Notes: a model not told the origin generated them from the letters alone. Shown: positions 1 through 10,387, counted from the first letter of the stretch. The stretch is 64,000 nt of DNA from an uncultured Bacteroidales bacterium (GCA_946406355.1 CAMJKI010000002.1:1-64000); one strand, 5' to 3'. Program-made: numbers and translations.

Positions 1-2580
1 CGGCAGGATACCGTTGAACAGGGAGAAGAAGCCGATCACGATGAGGGCCGTGTGAGCCAGGGACACCACACCGCCAAGACCCCAGGTCCAACCCTTGAAG
101 CGGAAGGCGATATAGGCGAAGATGGCGATGAGGGCCAGGAACACCGCGATGAAAGCGCTGCGGGTAATATCACGGGCGATGGTAGGACCTACCTTGTCGG
201 AGGAGATGATACCGTTCGGGTTCTCCAGGGTGGAAGTGAAGTCGGCCAGCTGGATATCGTCGGCATAGAAGCCCTTGAGGGCGCTGTACAGCAGGGCCTC
301 AACCTCGGCATCTACCTCTGTGCTTTCGCTGTCGTTCTTGTACTGGGTGGTAACCTTCATCTGGGAGTCGCCACCGAACTGCTTCACCTCTACGGAATAC
401 TGGTCCAGGCCGGCAGCCTCGGCGGCAGCCTTGAAGGTATCCTCTACGGAAGCGCGCACTTCTTCGGCGGTAACAGCCTGGTCGAAGCGGACTACGAAGG
501 TACGGCCACCGGTGAAGTCTACACCATAGCTGAATCCCTTGAAGGAGATGGAAGCGATGGAGATGACGATAAGGGCGCCGGAGATAATGTAGGACCACTT
601 CTTGAGGCCGATGAAGTCCACGTGCGTATTCTTGAGAATATTGGCAGTGATCTTGTTGGACATGGCCACGGTCTTGCCCTTGGCGATGCGGTCGTCGAAG
701 ATGATGCGGGTTACGAAGATGGAGGTGAGCACCGAAGTGATGATACCAATGATGAGCGTGGTAGCAAAGCCCTGCACAGGACCGGAACCGAAGATATAGA
801 GGATGATACCGGTGATGAGGGTGGTGAGCTGACCGTCGATAATGGCGCTGTAGGCGTTCTTGTAACCATCGGCCACGGCCTTGGAGAAGCCCTTGCCGCC
901 AGCCAGTTCTTCCTTGATACGCTCATAGATAATCACGTTGGCATCCACGGCCATACCCAGCGTTAACACCAGACCGGCGATACCGGGCAGGGTGAGAACG
1001 GCGCCGAAGCTTACGAGTACGCCGAAGAGCAGCAGTACGTTGCACAGCAGAGCCACATCGGCAATGAGACCGGCACCCTGGTAGAAGAATACCATGTAGA
1101 TGAGCACCAGGCAGAAAGCGATGAGGAAGGAGATGAGACCGGCACGGATGGAAGCGCTACCCAGGGAAGGACCCACAACCTGCTCCTGAATGATAGTGGC
1201 AGGGGCGGGGAGCTTACCGGACTTGAGCACGTTGGCCAAGTCTTCGGCTTCCTGCACGTCGAAGTTACCGGTGATTTCGGAGGAACCGCCGGTGATTTCC
1301 GTATTTACGGTAGGATAGGAGTACACCAGACCGTCCAGGACGATGGCCACCTGCTTGCCGATGTTGTCTTTGGTGAGACGGGCCCAGATGGAAGCGCCCT
1401 CGGCGTTCATGTTCATGGACACGGAAGGAGCACCGCTGCCGCCTCTCTGCGCACCATTAAAGTTTACGCGCGCGTCCGTAACGACACCACCGTCCAGCGG
1501 AGCCTTGCCGTCACGGGAAGTGGCCTTGATGGCAACCAGTTCGTACAGGTTGCTGCCCTTGATGAGATCCGTAGGTTTAACGGACCACATACCGCGGAAG
1601 CCCTGCGGGAGAACATCCTCGGCCATGGCCAGGTAACGGTTTACGGTGGCGGTATCTACACCGGCGGCGAAGCCGATGCAGGCATTATCCCAACCGGAAG
1701 GGGAGAGCACCTGGAACAGCGGATTGGACACTACGGTGCTGTCGCCCAGATTGTTCAGGATTTCGGCCACGCGGCTGTCTACAGCGTACAGGTCTACCTC
1801 GCTGCCCTGATAGGTGGGCCAGAATTCGAGGGAGGCGGTACCCTGCAGGAGCTTACGTACACGCTCCGGATCCTTTACACCCGGCAGTTCGATGAGGATT
1901 TTGCCGGAGGAACCCACCTGCTGAATGTTGGGCTGGGTTACGCCGAAACGGTCGATACGGTTACGGAGCACGTTGAAGGAATTGTCCACGGCGCTCTTGG
2001 CCTCGCTGCGGATAACGTCGATAACCTCCTTGTTGGTGGATTCGGGCTTTACCTTGTCGCGAAGCTCGTAGGTGCCGAACACCTCGGCCAGACGGCGGGT
2101 GGGGGCTACCTGGTTCCAGGCTTCCTCGAACAGGCCGATGAAATCCTGGCTGGAGTTCACGTTATTGGCCTTGGCCTGAGCCAGTGCGGAAACGAAATCC
2201 GGATCCGTGCTACCACCGGAGAGGGCCTTCACCAGGTCTTCCAGCTGCACCTGCAGCATAACGTTCATACCGCCCTTGAGGTCCAGACCCAGGTTGATTT
2301 CCTTCTCCTTCACGCTCTGGTAGGTGTATCCGAGGAACACCTTTTCCGTGCTGATGGAGTCGATATAGGCCCTGTTTCTGATGTTTGCCACGGAGTCGGC
2401 CACGAATTCGCGGATTTCCGGGGCAATGTTGTTAGTTTCTACAAACTGCTGCGCCTGTGCCTCGGCATACTTGGCAGCCTTGCTCTCCTGCATACGGGAA
2501 ATGACCGTGAAGGAGAGCTGCCAGATGCTTGCAATGGCAAGCAGGATAGCAACAAATCTGATCCAACCTTTGCTTTGCAT
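1..2580 (-). CDS. secDF: SecDF protein-export membrane protein (fused), C-terminus cut by window edge
   Basis: Translocon accessory protein that uses the proton gradient to pull exported proteins across the inner membrane. I translated the minus strand from the ATG at 2580; 860 codons are open to the window edge, so the SecF end is missing. Residues 7-25 form the first membrane helix. The SecD motif LGLDLKGGMNVML is near residue 100, a large periplasmic domain follows, and then a run of membrane helices containing GMAVDANVIIYERIKEE. The SecF half starts near residue 640 and shows GVDFTGGRTFVVRF near 690. A single SecD-SecF chain is usual in Bacteroidota. A TAAATTTG box and a leader hairpin precede it. 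Confidence 0.96.
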   Translation of the reverse strand, partial: MQSKGWIRFVAILLAIASIWQLSFTVISRMQESKAAKYAEAQAQQFVETNNIAPEIREFVADSVANIRNRAYIDSISTEKVFLGYTYQSVKEKEINLGLDLKGGMNVMLQVQLEDLVKALSGGSTDPDFVSALAQAKANNVNSSQDFIGLFEEAWNQVAPTRRLAEVFGTYELRDKVKPESTNKEVIDVIRSEAKSAVDNSFNVLRNRIDRFGVTQPNIQQVGSSGKILIELPGVKDPERVRKLLQGTASLEFWPTYQGSEVDLYAVDSRVAEILNNLGDSTVVSNPLFQVLSPSGWDNACIGFAAGVDTATVNRYLAMAEDVLPQGFRGMWSVKPTDLIKGSNLYELVAIKATSRDGKAPLDGGVVTDARVNFNGAQRGGSGAPSVSMNMNAEGASIWARLTKDNIGKQVAIVLDGLVYSYPTVNTEITGGSSEITGNFDVQEAEDLANVLKSGKLPAPATIIQEQVVGPSLGSASIRAGLISFLIAFCLVLIYMVFFYQGAGLIADVALLCNVLLLFGVLVSFGAVLTLPGIAGLVLTLGMAVDANVIIYERIKEELAGGKGFSKAVADGYKNAYSAIIDGQLTTLITGIILYIFGSGPVQGFATTLIIGIITSVLTSIFVTRIIFDDRIAKGKTVAMSNKITANILKNTHVDFIGLKKWSYIISGALIVISIASISFKGFSYGVDFTGGRTFVVRFDQAVTAEEVRASVEDTFKAAAEAAGLDQYSVEVKQFGGDSQMKVTTQYKNDSESTEVDAEVEALLYSALKGFYADDIQLADFTSTLENPNGIISSDKVGPTIARDITRSAFIAVFLALIAIFAYIAFRFKGWTWGLGGVVSLAHTALIVIGFFSLFNGILP

Positions 2581-2619
2581 TGTTTTATTGTTTTAAATTA
2601 TATATTGTCAAAGTTTTTC

Positions 2620-2643
2620 CCGCGGTGCCAAAAGACACCACGG
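2620..2643 (-). promoter_or_regulatory. Stem-loop near the 5' end of the secDF leader
   Basis: On the minus-strand RNA, positions 2643-2634 pair with 2629-2620 around a UUUU loop, giving 10 pairs of which two are G-U. On the plus strand those two pairs are C-A mismatches, so the structure fits the secDF transcript. No U-run follows it, so it is not a classical terminator. Predicted transcription start is only a few bases upstream. Confidence 0.45.
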
Positions 2644-2655
2644 CAAAATAGGTTG

Positions 2656-2663
2656 CAAATTTA
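2656..2663 (-). promoter_or_regulatory. secDF -7 promoter box
   Basis: Reads TAAATTTG on the minus strand, matching the Bacteroidota -7 consensus TAnnTTTG. It lies 75 bases before the secDF ATG, giving a leader of about 70 nt. Confidence 0.6.
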
Positions 2664-2704
2664 CGATTTTTTTCTGATTTAGAAACTTTCTCACAACTAT
2701 TTCT

Positions 2705-2712
2705 TAATTTTG
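2705..2712 (+). promoter_or_regulatory. -7 promoter box for the PD40/SPOR gene
   Basis: TAATTTTG matches TAnnTTTG and ends 15 bases before the ATG at 2728, so the leader would be roughly 10 nt. Confidence 0.5.
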
Positions 2713-2727
2713 TAAGCTTTTAGAGGT

Positions 2728-4161
2728 ATGGGAAAGCGGTTTTGGGTCATATTTTTATTCCTTCTTCCGGCATCGGCCCTGTGGGGGCAAGAGCGGGAAG
2801 ACAGTCTGCAGCAGAACCGGCGGATAAAAGAGGTGCTGGCCGAACAGTGTGCCAACCCCCGCGTCTTGGCCCGCGAACGTTTCTCACGGCAAGACTTTTT
2901 CCTGCATTGTCCGCTTCCTGCGGGCGCCTGGCACGCTTCTCCCAACGTTTTTGACCCGGAAAGCGGCTATCCGGTCTATCTTCCGGAGGGGCAGGATATA
3001 GTGTATTATTCGGCCCCGGATCTTTCCGGCTCCCGGAGCCTTTTCCTGTCCGAGGAAATGGCCGATTCCCTGTGGCGCGCCCCCAGGCACCCCGCCGAGG
3101 CCCTCATTTCCCGCGGCAACGAGATTTTCCCAATGCTTTCCCCGGACGGCCGCACGCTGTATTTTGCCTCCGACGGCCTTCCCGGACTGGGCGGTTTCGA
3201 CCTGTTCTCCAGCACTTGGGACGACGCCAACGCCATCTGGGGAGAACCCGTGAACATGGGCATTCCCTACAATTCCCCCGCCGACGACTTCTTGCTGTTC
3301 GACACCGAAGACGGCAAGTTTACGATACTGGCCTCCAACCGCGACTGCGGGAAAGACAGCGTATCTGTTTACGTGCTTGAGTATGAGGCGTTTCCCTTGA
3401 GAACCCCCATCCACGACGAGGAAGCGCTGGCGCAGTTGCTGGCCCTCACCCCCCTGGAAAGCTTCTCCACCGCCGGAAGAACCTCCGGCAACGCCAACAC
3501 GCGCCTGTACATGCGCAAGATGGCCGAAGTCCGCTCGCTGAGGGACTCCCTGTACAAGCGGGAACAGGACCTGGATGCGCTCCGGCAGCGGCTGGCGCTG
3601 GCCGGCGATTCGGAGCTGAGCTCCCTCACCAACCTGATCCAGAACCGGGAGGGTTCCCTTACGCCCATCCGCAACCGGATTGCCTCTGTGAACCGGGAAA
3701 TCCGCCAGATAGAGAACAACTTCCTTCGCCGGGGATCTTCGTCCGGAGCGGCCGAAGGAAATGCGGAAGAGGACCTGAAAGCCCCGTCTTTCCAGAAACA
3801 GCCGATGGGCGGAAAACTGCTGCAGGCCGTGGGAAAGCCGGACAACAACTTTTATTTTGAGCATTCCGGCTGGTCCAGTGCGGCCGAAACCGCACCTCTT
3901 CCGGAAGGAATTGTATATCAGATTTATCTGTTCACATCGGCCCGGCATTCGCGGGAAGACAGCTTTGGCGGCATCACGCCTGTTTACGAACGCCTGAATT
4001 CCAATCTGCGCTATTCCTACTACGCAGGGCTGTTTCCCACCTACCGGCTGGCCCTGCAATACCTGAATGTGGTGCGGAAGCTGGGCTTCCCCGACGCCAG
4101 GATTGTGGCCTACAGCGACGGGCGTTCCATCCCGGTGAACCAGGCCCGGCAAGAAGAATAA
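2728..4161 (+). CDS. Secreted envelope protein with PD40 propeller motifs and a SPOR-like C-terminus
   Basis: 477 residues. Residues 1-21 are a signal peptide ending ALWGQ. Residues 70-225 carry WD40-like PD40 signatures such as FPMLSPDGRTLYFASDG and GGFDLFSS, as in periplasmic TolB- and OmpA-associated proteins. A charged, probably coiled-coil stretch covers 270-340. The end (about 395-465) has the shape of the SPOR-like repeat seen in Bacteroidota gliding and OmpA proteins, with ITPVYERLNSNLRYSYYAGL followed by YLNVVRKLGFPDARIVAY. Such folds bind peptidoglycan or partner proteins, so an envelope scaffold role is inferred. Exact function is unknown. The metalloprotease signal peptide starts 20 bases downstream, suggesting one operon. 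Confidence 0.8.
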   Translation: MGKRFWVIFLFLLPASALWGQEREDSLQQNRRIKEVLAEQCANPRVLARERFSRQDFFLHCPLPAGAWHASPNVFDPESGYPVYLPEGQDIVYYSAPDLSGSRSLFLSEEMADSLWRAPRHPAEALISRGNEIFPMLSPDGRTLYFASDGLPGLGGFDLFSSTWDDANAIWGEPVNMGIPYNSPADDFLLFDTEDGKFTILASNRDCGKDSVSVYVLEYEAFPLRTPIHDEEALAQLLALTPLESFSTAGRTSGNANTRLYMRKMAEVRSLRDSLYKREQDLDALRQRLALAGDSELSSLTNLIQNREGSLTPIRNRIASVNREIRQIENNFLRRGSSSGAAEGNAEEDLKAPSFQKQPMGGKLLQAVGKPDNNFYFEHSGWSSAAETAPLPEGIVYQIYLFTSARHSREDSFGGITPVYERLNSNLRYSYYAGLFPTYRLALQYLNVVRKLGFPDARIVAYSDGRSIPVNQARQEE

Positions 4162-4181
4162 TACCTTAAACGATTAACAAT

Positions 4182-6625
4182 ATGGACAAAAGAATCTTTG
4201 CCTTAGTGGCCGCATCGGCCCTTTGCTGTTTTACCGCCTGGCCCAGGGACCCGGACCGCGTCCCGGGAGCCCCGCACCCAAAGATGGAGCCGCTCCGGAA
4301 AAGACGGAAACGCCTGTGAATCTTTCCTTTAAGCCCGGCCTCTTTGGCGTGGCCCAAAATGAAAAAGACTGGTACCTGGAGGTTCCGGACAGCCTGCTGG
4401 GCCGCCGCTTCCTCACCGTAACCCGCTACGTAAGCATCACCCCCGGCGCCGGCGAATACGGCGGCGAGGAAGTGAACGAGAACATGCTTTACTGGGAGAA
4501 AGCCTCCAACGGCAACCTGCTCCTGAGGGCCGACATTGTGAATATCCGGGCCGATGAAGACCAGATTATTTACAAAGCCGTGAAGGTAAGCTCGGAAAAC
4601 CCCATTGTGGCCTCCTTCAAGCCCGAAAAGGGCGGCGAAAAGGCCACCCGCATCAAAGTGAACAGCCTGTTTGAAGGCGATGTGCAGGTGTTCTCGCTGG
4701 ACAACATGTCCAAACGGCAGTACAATCTGGGCGGAGTAAAAGGCGACGCCTCTTTCATTGAGAGCATCCGCACCTATCCTATTAATACGGAAGTAACTGT
4801 AACCAAAACCTTTACTTACAATCAGCCGCAGCCTTCGGCCGGTGGCCCCGGCGGTCCCGGCGGTCCCAGCCGCACCACTGTCCTTCCCGCAGGACGCGAA
4901 GCCGGAACGGTGACCATGGTGCTGAACACCTCCATGGTGCTGCTGCCGGAAAAGCCCATGCAGGCCCGTTGGTTTGACTCCCGCGTTGGCTACTTTGCAG
5001 GCGGTTACAGCCAGTTCTCCGACGATCAGCAGGGCGTGGAAACCGTCCGTTTCATTACCCGCTGGCGCCTGGAAGCCCGTCCCGAAGACCGCGAGAAGCA
5101 GAAACGGGGCGAACTGGTGGAACCCGTGAAACCCATTGTCTATTACATCGACCCGGCAACGCCCAAGCAGTGGCGCAAATACCTGATTGCCGGCGTAAAC
5201 GACTGGCAGAAAGCCTTTGAGCAGGCCGGTTGGAAAAACGCCATCCATGCCGAAGAGTGGCCGGAGGACAATCCGGACATGAGCCTGGAGGACGCCCGTT
5301 TCTCCGTAATCCGCTACCTGGCCTCCCCCATTGCCAATGCCTATGGCCCCAATGTGCACGACCCTCGCTCCGGAGAGATTATCGAATCTCACATCGGCTG
5401 GTATCACAATGTGATGACGCTGGTGCACGACTGGTACCAGGTGCAGGCCGGCGCCATTGACCCGCGGGCCCGGAAGATGAAGTACGACGAGGAACTGATG
5501 GGAGACCTGATCCGCTTTGTTTCCTCGCATGAGGTAGGGCATACACTGGGCCTCCGCCACAACATGGGATCCAGCAGCAAAACGCCCGTAGAGAACCTCC
5601 GGAACAAGGAATGGGTAGAAAAGAACGGCCATACCGTGAGCATCATGGACTATGCCCGCTTCAACTACGTGGCCCAGCCGGAGGACAATATCGGCAAGGA
5701 GGGCATCTACCCGCGCATTAACGACTACGACAAGTGGGCCATTGAATTCGGTTACACGCCCACCGATTTTGCTACCCCCAAGGAAGACCATCTATATTGG
5801 AACAAGGTGATTGTCGCTCGCCTGGCCGAAAACCCTCGCTTGTGGTTTGGCGGGGAGGGCCGGGACAACGACCCGCGCGCCCTCACGGAAGACCTGAGTG
5901 ACGACGCCGTGGCTGCCAGCACCTACGGTATCAAGAACCTTAAGCGCGTTATCGGCCAGATTCCGGAATGGAACAAGGAGGAAGGCGACCAGTACGAGAA
6001 TGTGAGCCGGATGTATTCGGCCGTTACCAGCCAGTTTGGCCGATATATGGGTCATGTGGCGGCCAATATCGGCGGGCGCTACATTACCAACAAGAGCATT
6101 GAACAGGAAGGCCCCAAATACGAGCCCGTGCCCAAGGCTAGGCAGAAATCGGCCCTTAACTTCCTGAACGAGATTTTGTTCCAGAAACCCTCCTGGCTGG
6201 TGGAAGTGCCCTATATCTTTAACCTGACCGACCAGCCCGACAGCTACCTTTACACGCTGGTGAACAATGTGGTGAGCAGTTCCGTACTGCTGAGCACCGG
6301 CAAGCTGGACCGCCTGGAGCAGTTCGCCCAGTACGGGGCCGGCAACTACACGCCGGAAGAATACCTTTCCGACCTGCGCGGGATGGTGTTCACGGAACTG
6401 GACAAGGGCGGCAAGGTGGACAGCTATCGGCGCTACCTGCAGCAGCGCTATGTAAGCGTTGCGCTGGAGGTGGTTAAGAACAACCAGGTTTCCGGCAGCA
6501 AGGCCCTCCTCCTGGCCCAGCTCACCGACATCCAGAAGAAGGCGGCCAAAGCCAAGGGCGGCGACGATACCACCAAGGCCCACTGGCAGTCCCTGGCCCG
6601 CCAGATTGAGCAGGCACTCAAGTAA
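4182..6625 (+). CDS. Secreted zinc metalloprotease (DUF5117/DUF5118/DUF4953 family), N-terminal frameshift
   Basis: A large metzincin-like protein: HEVGHTLGLRHN at nt 5528-5563 supplies three zinc-binding His residues and the catalytic Glu. The N-terminal part (NLSFKPGLFGVAQNEKDWY onward) resembles DUF5118, the middle DUF5117, and the protease part DUF4953. The natural start is ATG 4182, which gives a good signal peptide (MDKRIFALVAASALCCFTA), but that frame stops at 4318-4320. The long open frame begins with LAQGPGPRPGSPAPK near 4235. One extra C in the GCCTGG at about 4235-4240 would join them into a signal peptide ending ALA-Q. Without that base only a TTG at 4223 or internal starts are left, giving about 800 residues and no signal peptide. 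Either a base was lost in assembly or the gene is naturally disrupted. Confidence 0.85.
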
Positions 6626-9600
6626 TTACTTCCGGACGACCTCGTAGCGGTCGATCCCGATTCTGTGTAAATCTTGAATAAACTCGGAGGTAACGCCTAC
6701 CTGGAACTTTTTGGAGACAAACTGGATCCTGTAGTGCGTTTCCGGATCGAAGAGGTACAGGGTGAGCGGAATGCTCCCCCTGTGCTTTTTTACCACCTTT
6801 ACCAGATTCTCGCGGAACTGCGGGGTGAGCATGGGCGTAGTAATGTCCAGGCTGAAGCCGGAAAGGATATCGTCCGAGATATTGCCCAGCAGGGTAACTT
6901 TCTTGAGCCGGAAAGCGTAGGGGGCCGTTTTTCCCTGTGCGCGCTCTTCCGGCTTAAGGAAGAATTTCTCCTCTACCGTTCCTTCCAGGAAGAGGGTGGA
7001 TTTGGGCGTCATGTACTGCATGAAGGTCTCGTGGTCCTTACCGAAGAGCGTTAGCTCGTAGGAACCGCTGTAGTCTTCTATGACAGTGCGGGAGTACGGC
7101 TTGCCCGTTTTGGTAGACAGGATCTTGCAGTCTGTGACGATACCGGCCACCGATACTTTGGCCGACTGCTTTTTGGCGTCGCAGTCTGCAATAAGGGCCT
7201 GGAGGTCGTTCATCTTGCAGGTGGTGAAATGCTGGAGCTCGAAACGGTAGCGGTCCAGCGGATGAGAACTGAGGTACATGCCCACCAGGTCCTTTTCGCG
7301 CTGAAGCTCTTCCATGATATCTACGTTTACCGTGCCTTCCGGCAGGGCCGGCCGCTCCGGTTTCATCTCTTCCATATCGCCGAAGAGCGAAGCGCCGGAC
7401 TGGGCCGCGTCTGACTTATACAGGTCTCCGTAGCGGGAAAGCTGGTCCAGGAAGAGCTCCCCACCTCGGCCGGGCAGGAAGTACAGGCCGCGCGGATGGC
7501 CGAAGCCGTCCAGCGCGCCTGAATTGACCAGGCATTCCAGGCTCTTGCGGTTGACGCTGCCGCTCATTCTCTCTACGAAATCGAACACATCGGCAAAGAG
7601 ACCGTTCTCTTCCCGTTCCTGGATGATGGCGTCTACCACATTGGCGCCAAAGCCCTTGATGGAACCCAGTGCAAAACGGACATCGCCCTGGGCGTTTACG
7701 GTAAAGTGGGAAGCGCTCTCGTTCACGTCCGGATTCAGGACCTTGATGCCATGGCTCTTGCAATCGTCCATGATTTTGACGATTTCTTCCATGCTCTTGG
7801 CACAGTCCAGGCAGGAGGCAAAGAATTCCGACGGATAGTGACACTTGAGCCAGCCGGTCTGGTAGCTTACCCAGGCGTAGCAGGTGGCGTGGGACTTGTT
7901 GAAGGCGTACTGGGCGAACTTCTCCCAGTCCTTCCAGATCTTGTCCAGCACCTTTTCCGGGTGACCGTTGGCCATACCGCCGGACATGAATTTGTCCTTG
8001 AGGGAGTTCAGGATGTCGATCTGCTTCTTACCCATGGCCTTGCGCAGCTTGTCGGCCTCGCCTTTGGTAAAGCCGGCCAGCTTTTGCGACAGCAGCATCA
8101 CCTGCTCCTGATAGACGGTGACGCCGTAGGTGTCCTGCAGATACTCCTCCATCTCCGGGAGGTCGTACTCAATCTTTTGCTCTCCCTGCTTGCGCGCAAC
8201 GAAGTCCGGGATGTAGTCCATGGGACCGGGCCGATAGAGGGCGTTCATGGCGATGAGGTCCTCGAAGCGCTCCGGACGCAGGCGCTGGAGCCAGCTTTTC
8301 ATGCCTTCCGATTCGAACTGGAACACGGAGGTTGTATCTCCGCGGCCATAAAGCTCCAGGGTGGGCTTGTCGTCGATGGGAATAGCCTCAATGTCTATGT
8401 CTTCCCCGTGGTGCTCCTTGATGAGGTTGAGGCAGTTGTGGATGATCTGGAGGGTGATGAGGCCCAGGAAGTCCATCTTGAGCATACCCACATCCTCGAT
8501 ATAATGGCCATCGTACTGTGAGGTGCGCAGGTCCAGCCCCGTTTCCTTATCTTTGGAAAGGGTGATGGGGAGGTAGTCCGTGAGGTCTCCGCGGCCGATG
8601 ATGGTGGCGCAGGCATGCATGCCCACCTGGCGGACGCAGCCCTCCAGGGCCTGGGCGTATTTGAGCACCTCCTTGTTGATTTCCGGGCCGTTCTTGAGCT
8701 CTTCTATGAAGGCCGGAACCAGGCGGTAGCAGTTTTTGAGGGTAATCTTGACATCCACGTCTTCCATGCCCTTCTGGAAGGTTTTCATGACGCCGTCCAC
8801 CTCCTTCTCCACTACCTTGAAGCCGGGCTTCAGCTCGTCCAGCTTGGAGTTGAAGGGATATTCTTTCTCCTTTTTCTCGCTCAGGCGGTCCGGCACCATT
8901 TTGGAGAGACGATTGCTCTCATCGATGGACACGCGCGAGATGCGGGCCACGTCCTTGATGGCGCTTTTGGCGGCCATGGTGCCAAAGGTGATGACGCGGG
9001 AGACGTGCGAGGTGCCATATTTCTTTTCTACGTAGTCGTGGGCCTTGGTAAGGTCTTCGAAGTCTACGTCGATATCCGGCATGGAAATACGGTCCGGATT
9101 GAGGAAACGCTCGAACAGGAGCTGGTACTTGATAGGGTCCAGGTTGGTGATGCGGAGGCAGTAGGCCACCACCGAACCGGCGGCGGAGCCACGGCCCGGG
9201 CCCACCATGGAGCCCATGGCGCGGGAGGCGGCAATATAGTCCTGGACAATGAGGAAGTAGTCCGGGAAGCCCATGCGGCAGATGGTCTTGAGCTCAAAGT
9301 CAATGCGCTCCTGCTGCTCCGGGGTGAGCGTTTCTCCGTAACGCTCGTGCGCCCCTTTATAGGTAAGATGGCACAGATAGGCCACGGAGTGGCAGAATCC
9401 GTCACCGCGGTAGATGCCGTGTTTGTCGCAGCGACCAGCGTCTATGACCTCCTTGTACTGCTCCAGGTGGCGGTCTATCTCGGCCATAAAAGCCGGATCA
9501 ATCTCGTAAACCGGCAGCACCGGGTCCCTGTCTATGGAATAGGTTTCTATCTTCTCTGCCACCTCCAGAGTGTTGGCGATGGCCTCCGGATGGTCGGGGA

Positions 9601-10375
9601 ACAGTTCCAGCATCTGTTCCTCGGTCTTGATATATTCTTCCTGCGTGTAGCGCAGGCGCGCCGGGTCGTCGATATAGGAATTGGTGGTAAGACAGATGAG
9701 CCTGTCGTGCACGGGGCCGTCTTCCTTGCGCACAAAGTGGGCATCGTTGGTGGCAATGACCTTAATGCCGTACTTCTGGGCCAGCTTGAAGATTTCTTCC
9801 GTGTAGTAGCACTGCTGCTCGTACAGCTCGTTGGAGAGGCCGGGGACCTCCGTCTTGTGCTTCATTACCTCCAGGTAGTAGTCTTCCCCAAACACGCGCT
9901 TATGCCACAGAATGGCGTTCTCTACGGCCTGGTCGTCGTGCGCCATGATGGCGCGCGGCACTTCTCCCGCAAGGCAGGCCGACGAGCAGATGAGTCCTTC
10001 GTGGTACTGCTCAATGATCTCGTGGCTCACACGGGGCCGGTAATACATGCCGTTGATATGGGCCTCGGACACAATCTTTACCAGATTGAGATATCCCTGG
10101 TAGTTCTTGGCCAGGAGGATGAGGTGGTAATAGCCTTTTTCCTTGAGCTTATGGTCTCCTTTGGACACATAAATCTCGCAGCCGATGATGGGCTTTACGT
10201 TGGGGTGCTTCTTGGCGTATTTGAAGAATTCCTTTACGCCGAACATATTGCCGTGGTCTGTAATGGCAAGCGCAGGCATTCCCAGCTCATCGGCCCGGTT
10301 AAAGAGGTTTTCTATGGAAGAAAGTCCGTCCAGAATGGAGTACTGGGTATGGACATGGAGGTGTACGAAACTCAT
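6626..10375 (-). CDS. dnaE: DNA polymerase III subunit alpha
   Basis: Catalytic subunit of the chromosomal replicase, 1249 residues from ATG 10375. Starts upstream are rejected because MSFVHLHVHTQYS is the true family N-terminus. The PHP domain comes first (HVHTQYS, ITDHGNMFG). The polymerase palm has the MPDIDVDFED aspartates near residue 433 and the GPGRGSAAGS loop just before it. Finger-domain motifs include RPGPMDYIPDF and the C-terminal part has an OB-fold. The length fits Bacteroidota DnaE. The stop codon directly abuts that of the convergent metalloprotease gene, leaving no room for a terminator between them. A TATCTTTG box ends 4 bases before the ATG, so the mRNA may be leaderless. 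Confidence 0.97.
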   Translation of the reverse strand: MSFVHLHVHTQYSILDGLSSIENLFNRADELGMPALAITDHGNMFGVKEFFKYAKKHPNVKPIIGCEIYVSKGDHKLKEKGYYHLILLAKNYQGYLNLVKIVSEAHINGMYYRPRVSHEIIEQYHEGLICSSACLAGEVPRAIMAHDDQAVENAILWHKRVFGEDYYLEVMKHKTEVPGLSNELYEQQCYYTEEIFKLAQKYGIKVIATNDAHFVRKEDGPVHDRLICLTTNSYIDDPARLRYTQEEYIKTEEQMLELFPDHPEAIANTLEVAEKIETYSIDRDPVLPVYEIDPAFMAEIDRHLEQYKEVIDAGRCDKHGIYRGDGFCHSVAYLCHLTYKGAHERYGETLTPEQQERIDFELKTICRMGFPDYFLIVQDYIAASRAMGSMVGPGRGSAAGSVVAYCLRITNLDPIKYQLLFERFLNPDRISMPDIDVDFEDLTKAHDYVEKKYGTSHVSRVITFGTMAAKSAIKDVARISRVSIDESNRLSKMVPDRLSEKKEKEYPFNSKLDELKPGFKVVEKEVDGVMKTFQKGMEDVDVKITLKNCYRLVPAFIEELKNGPEINKEVLKYAQALEGCVRQVGMHACATIIGRGDLTDYLPITLSKDKETGLDLRTSQYDGHYIEDVGMLKMDFLGLITLQIIHNCLNLIKEHHGEDIDIEAIPIDDKPTLELYGRGDTTSVFQFESEGMKSWLQRLRPERFEDLIAMNALYRPGPMDYIPDFVARKQGEQKIEYDLPEMEEYLQDTYGVTVYQEQVMLLSQKLAGFTKGEADKLRKAMGKKQIDILNSLKDKFMSGGMANGHPEKVLDKIWKDWEKFAQYAFNKSHATCYAWVSYQTGWLKCHYPSEFFASCLDCAKSMEEIVKIMDDCKSHGIKVLNPDVNESASHFTVNAQGDVRFALGSIKGFGANVVDAIIQEREENGLFADVFDFVERMSGSVNRKSLECLVNSGALDGFGHPRGLYFLPGRGGELFLDQLSRYGDLYKSDAAQSGASLFGDMEEMKPERPALPEGTVNVDIMEELQREKDLVGMYLSSHPLDRYRFELQHFTTCKMNDLQALIADCDAKKQSAKVSVAGIVTDCKILSTKTGKPYSRTVIEDYSGSYELTLFGKDHETFMQYMTPKSTLFLEGTVEEKFFLKPEERAQGKTAPYAFRLKKVTLLGNISDDILSGFSLDITTPMLTPQFRENLVKVVKKHRGSIPLTLYLFDPETHYRIQFVSKKFQVGVTSEFIQDLHRIGIDRYEVVRK

Positions 10376-10379
10376 AGAG

Positions 10380-10387
10380 CAAAGATA
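10380..10387 (-). promoter_or_regulatory. dnaE -7 promoter box
   Basis: TATCTTTG on the minus strand with a 4-base gap to the dnaE ATG. It sits immediately after the U-run of the upstream gene's terminator, so the two transcripts are separated within about 40 bases. Confidence 0.6.

Noticed and set aside
4223-4225. TTG 4223 as the true start of the metalloprotease
   Set aside because: It would give an exported-family protein without a signal peptide, while a complete signal peptide is present one frame away.
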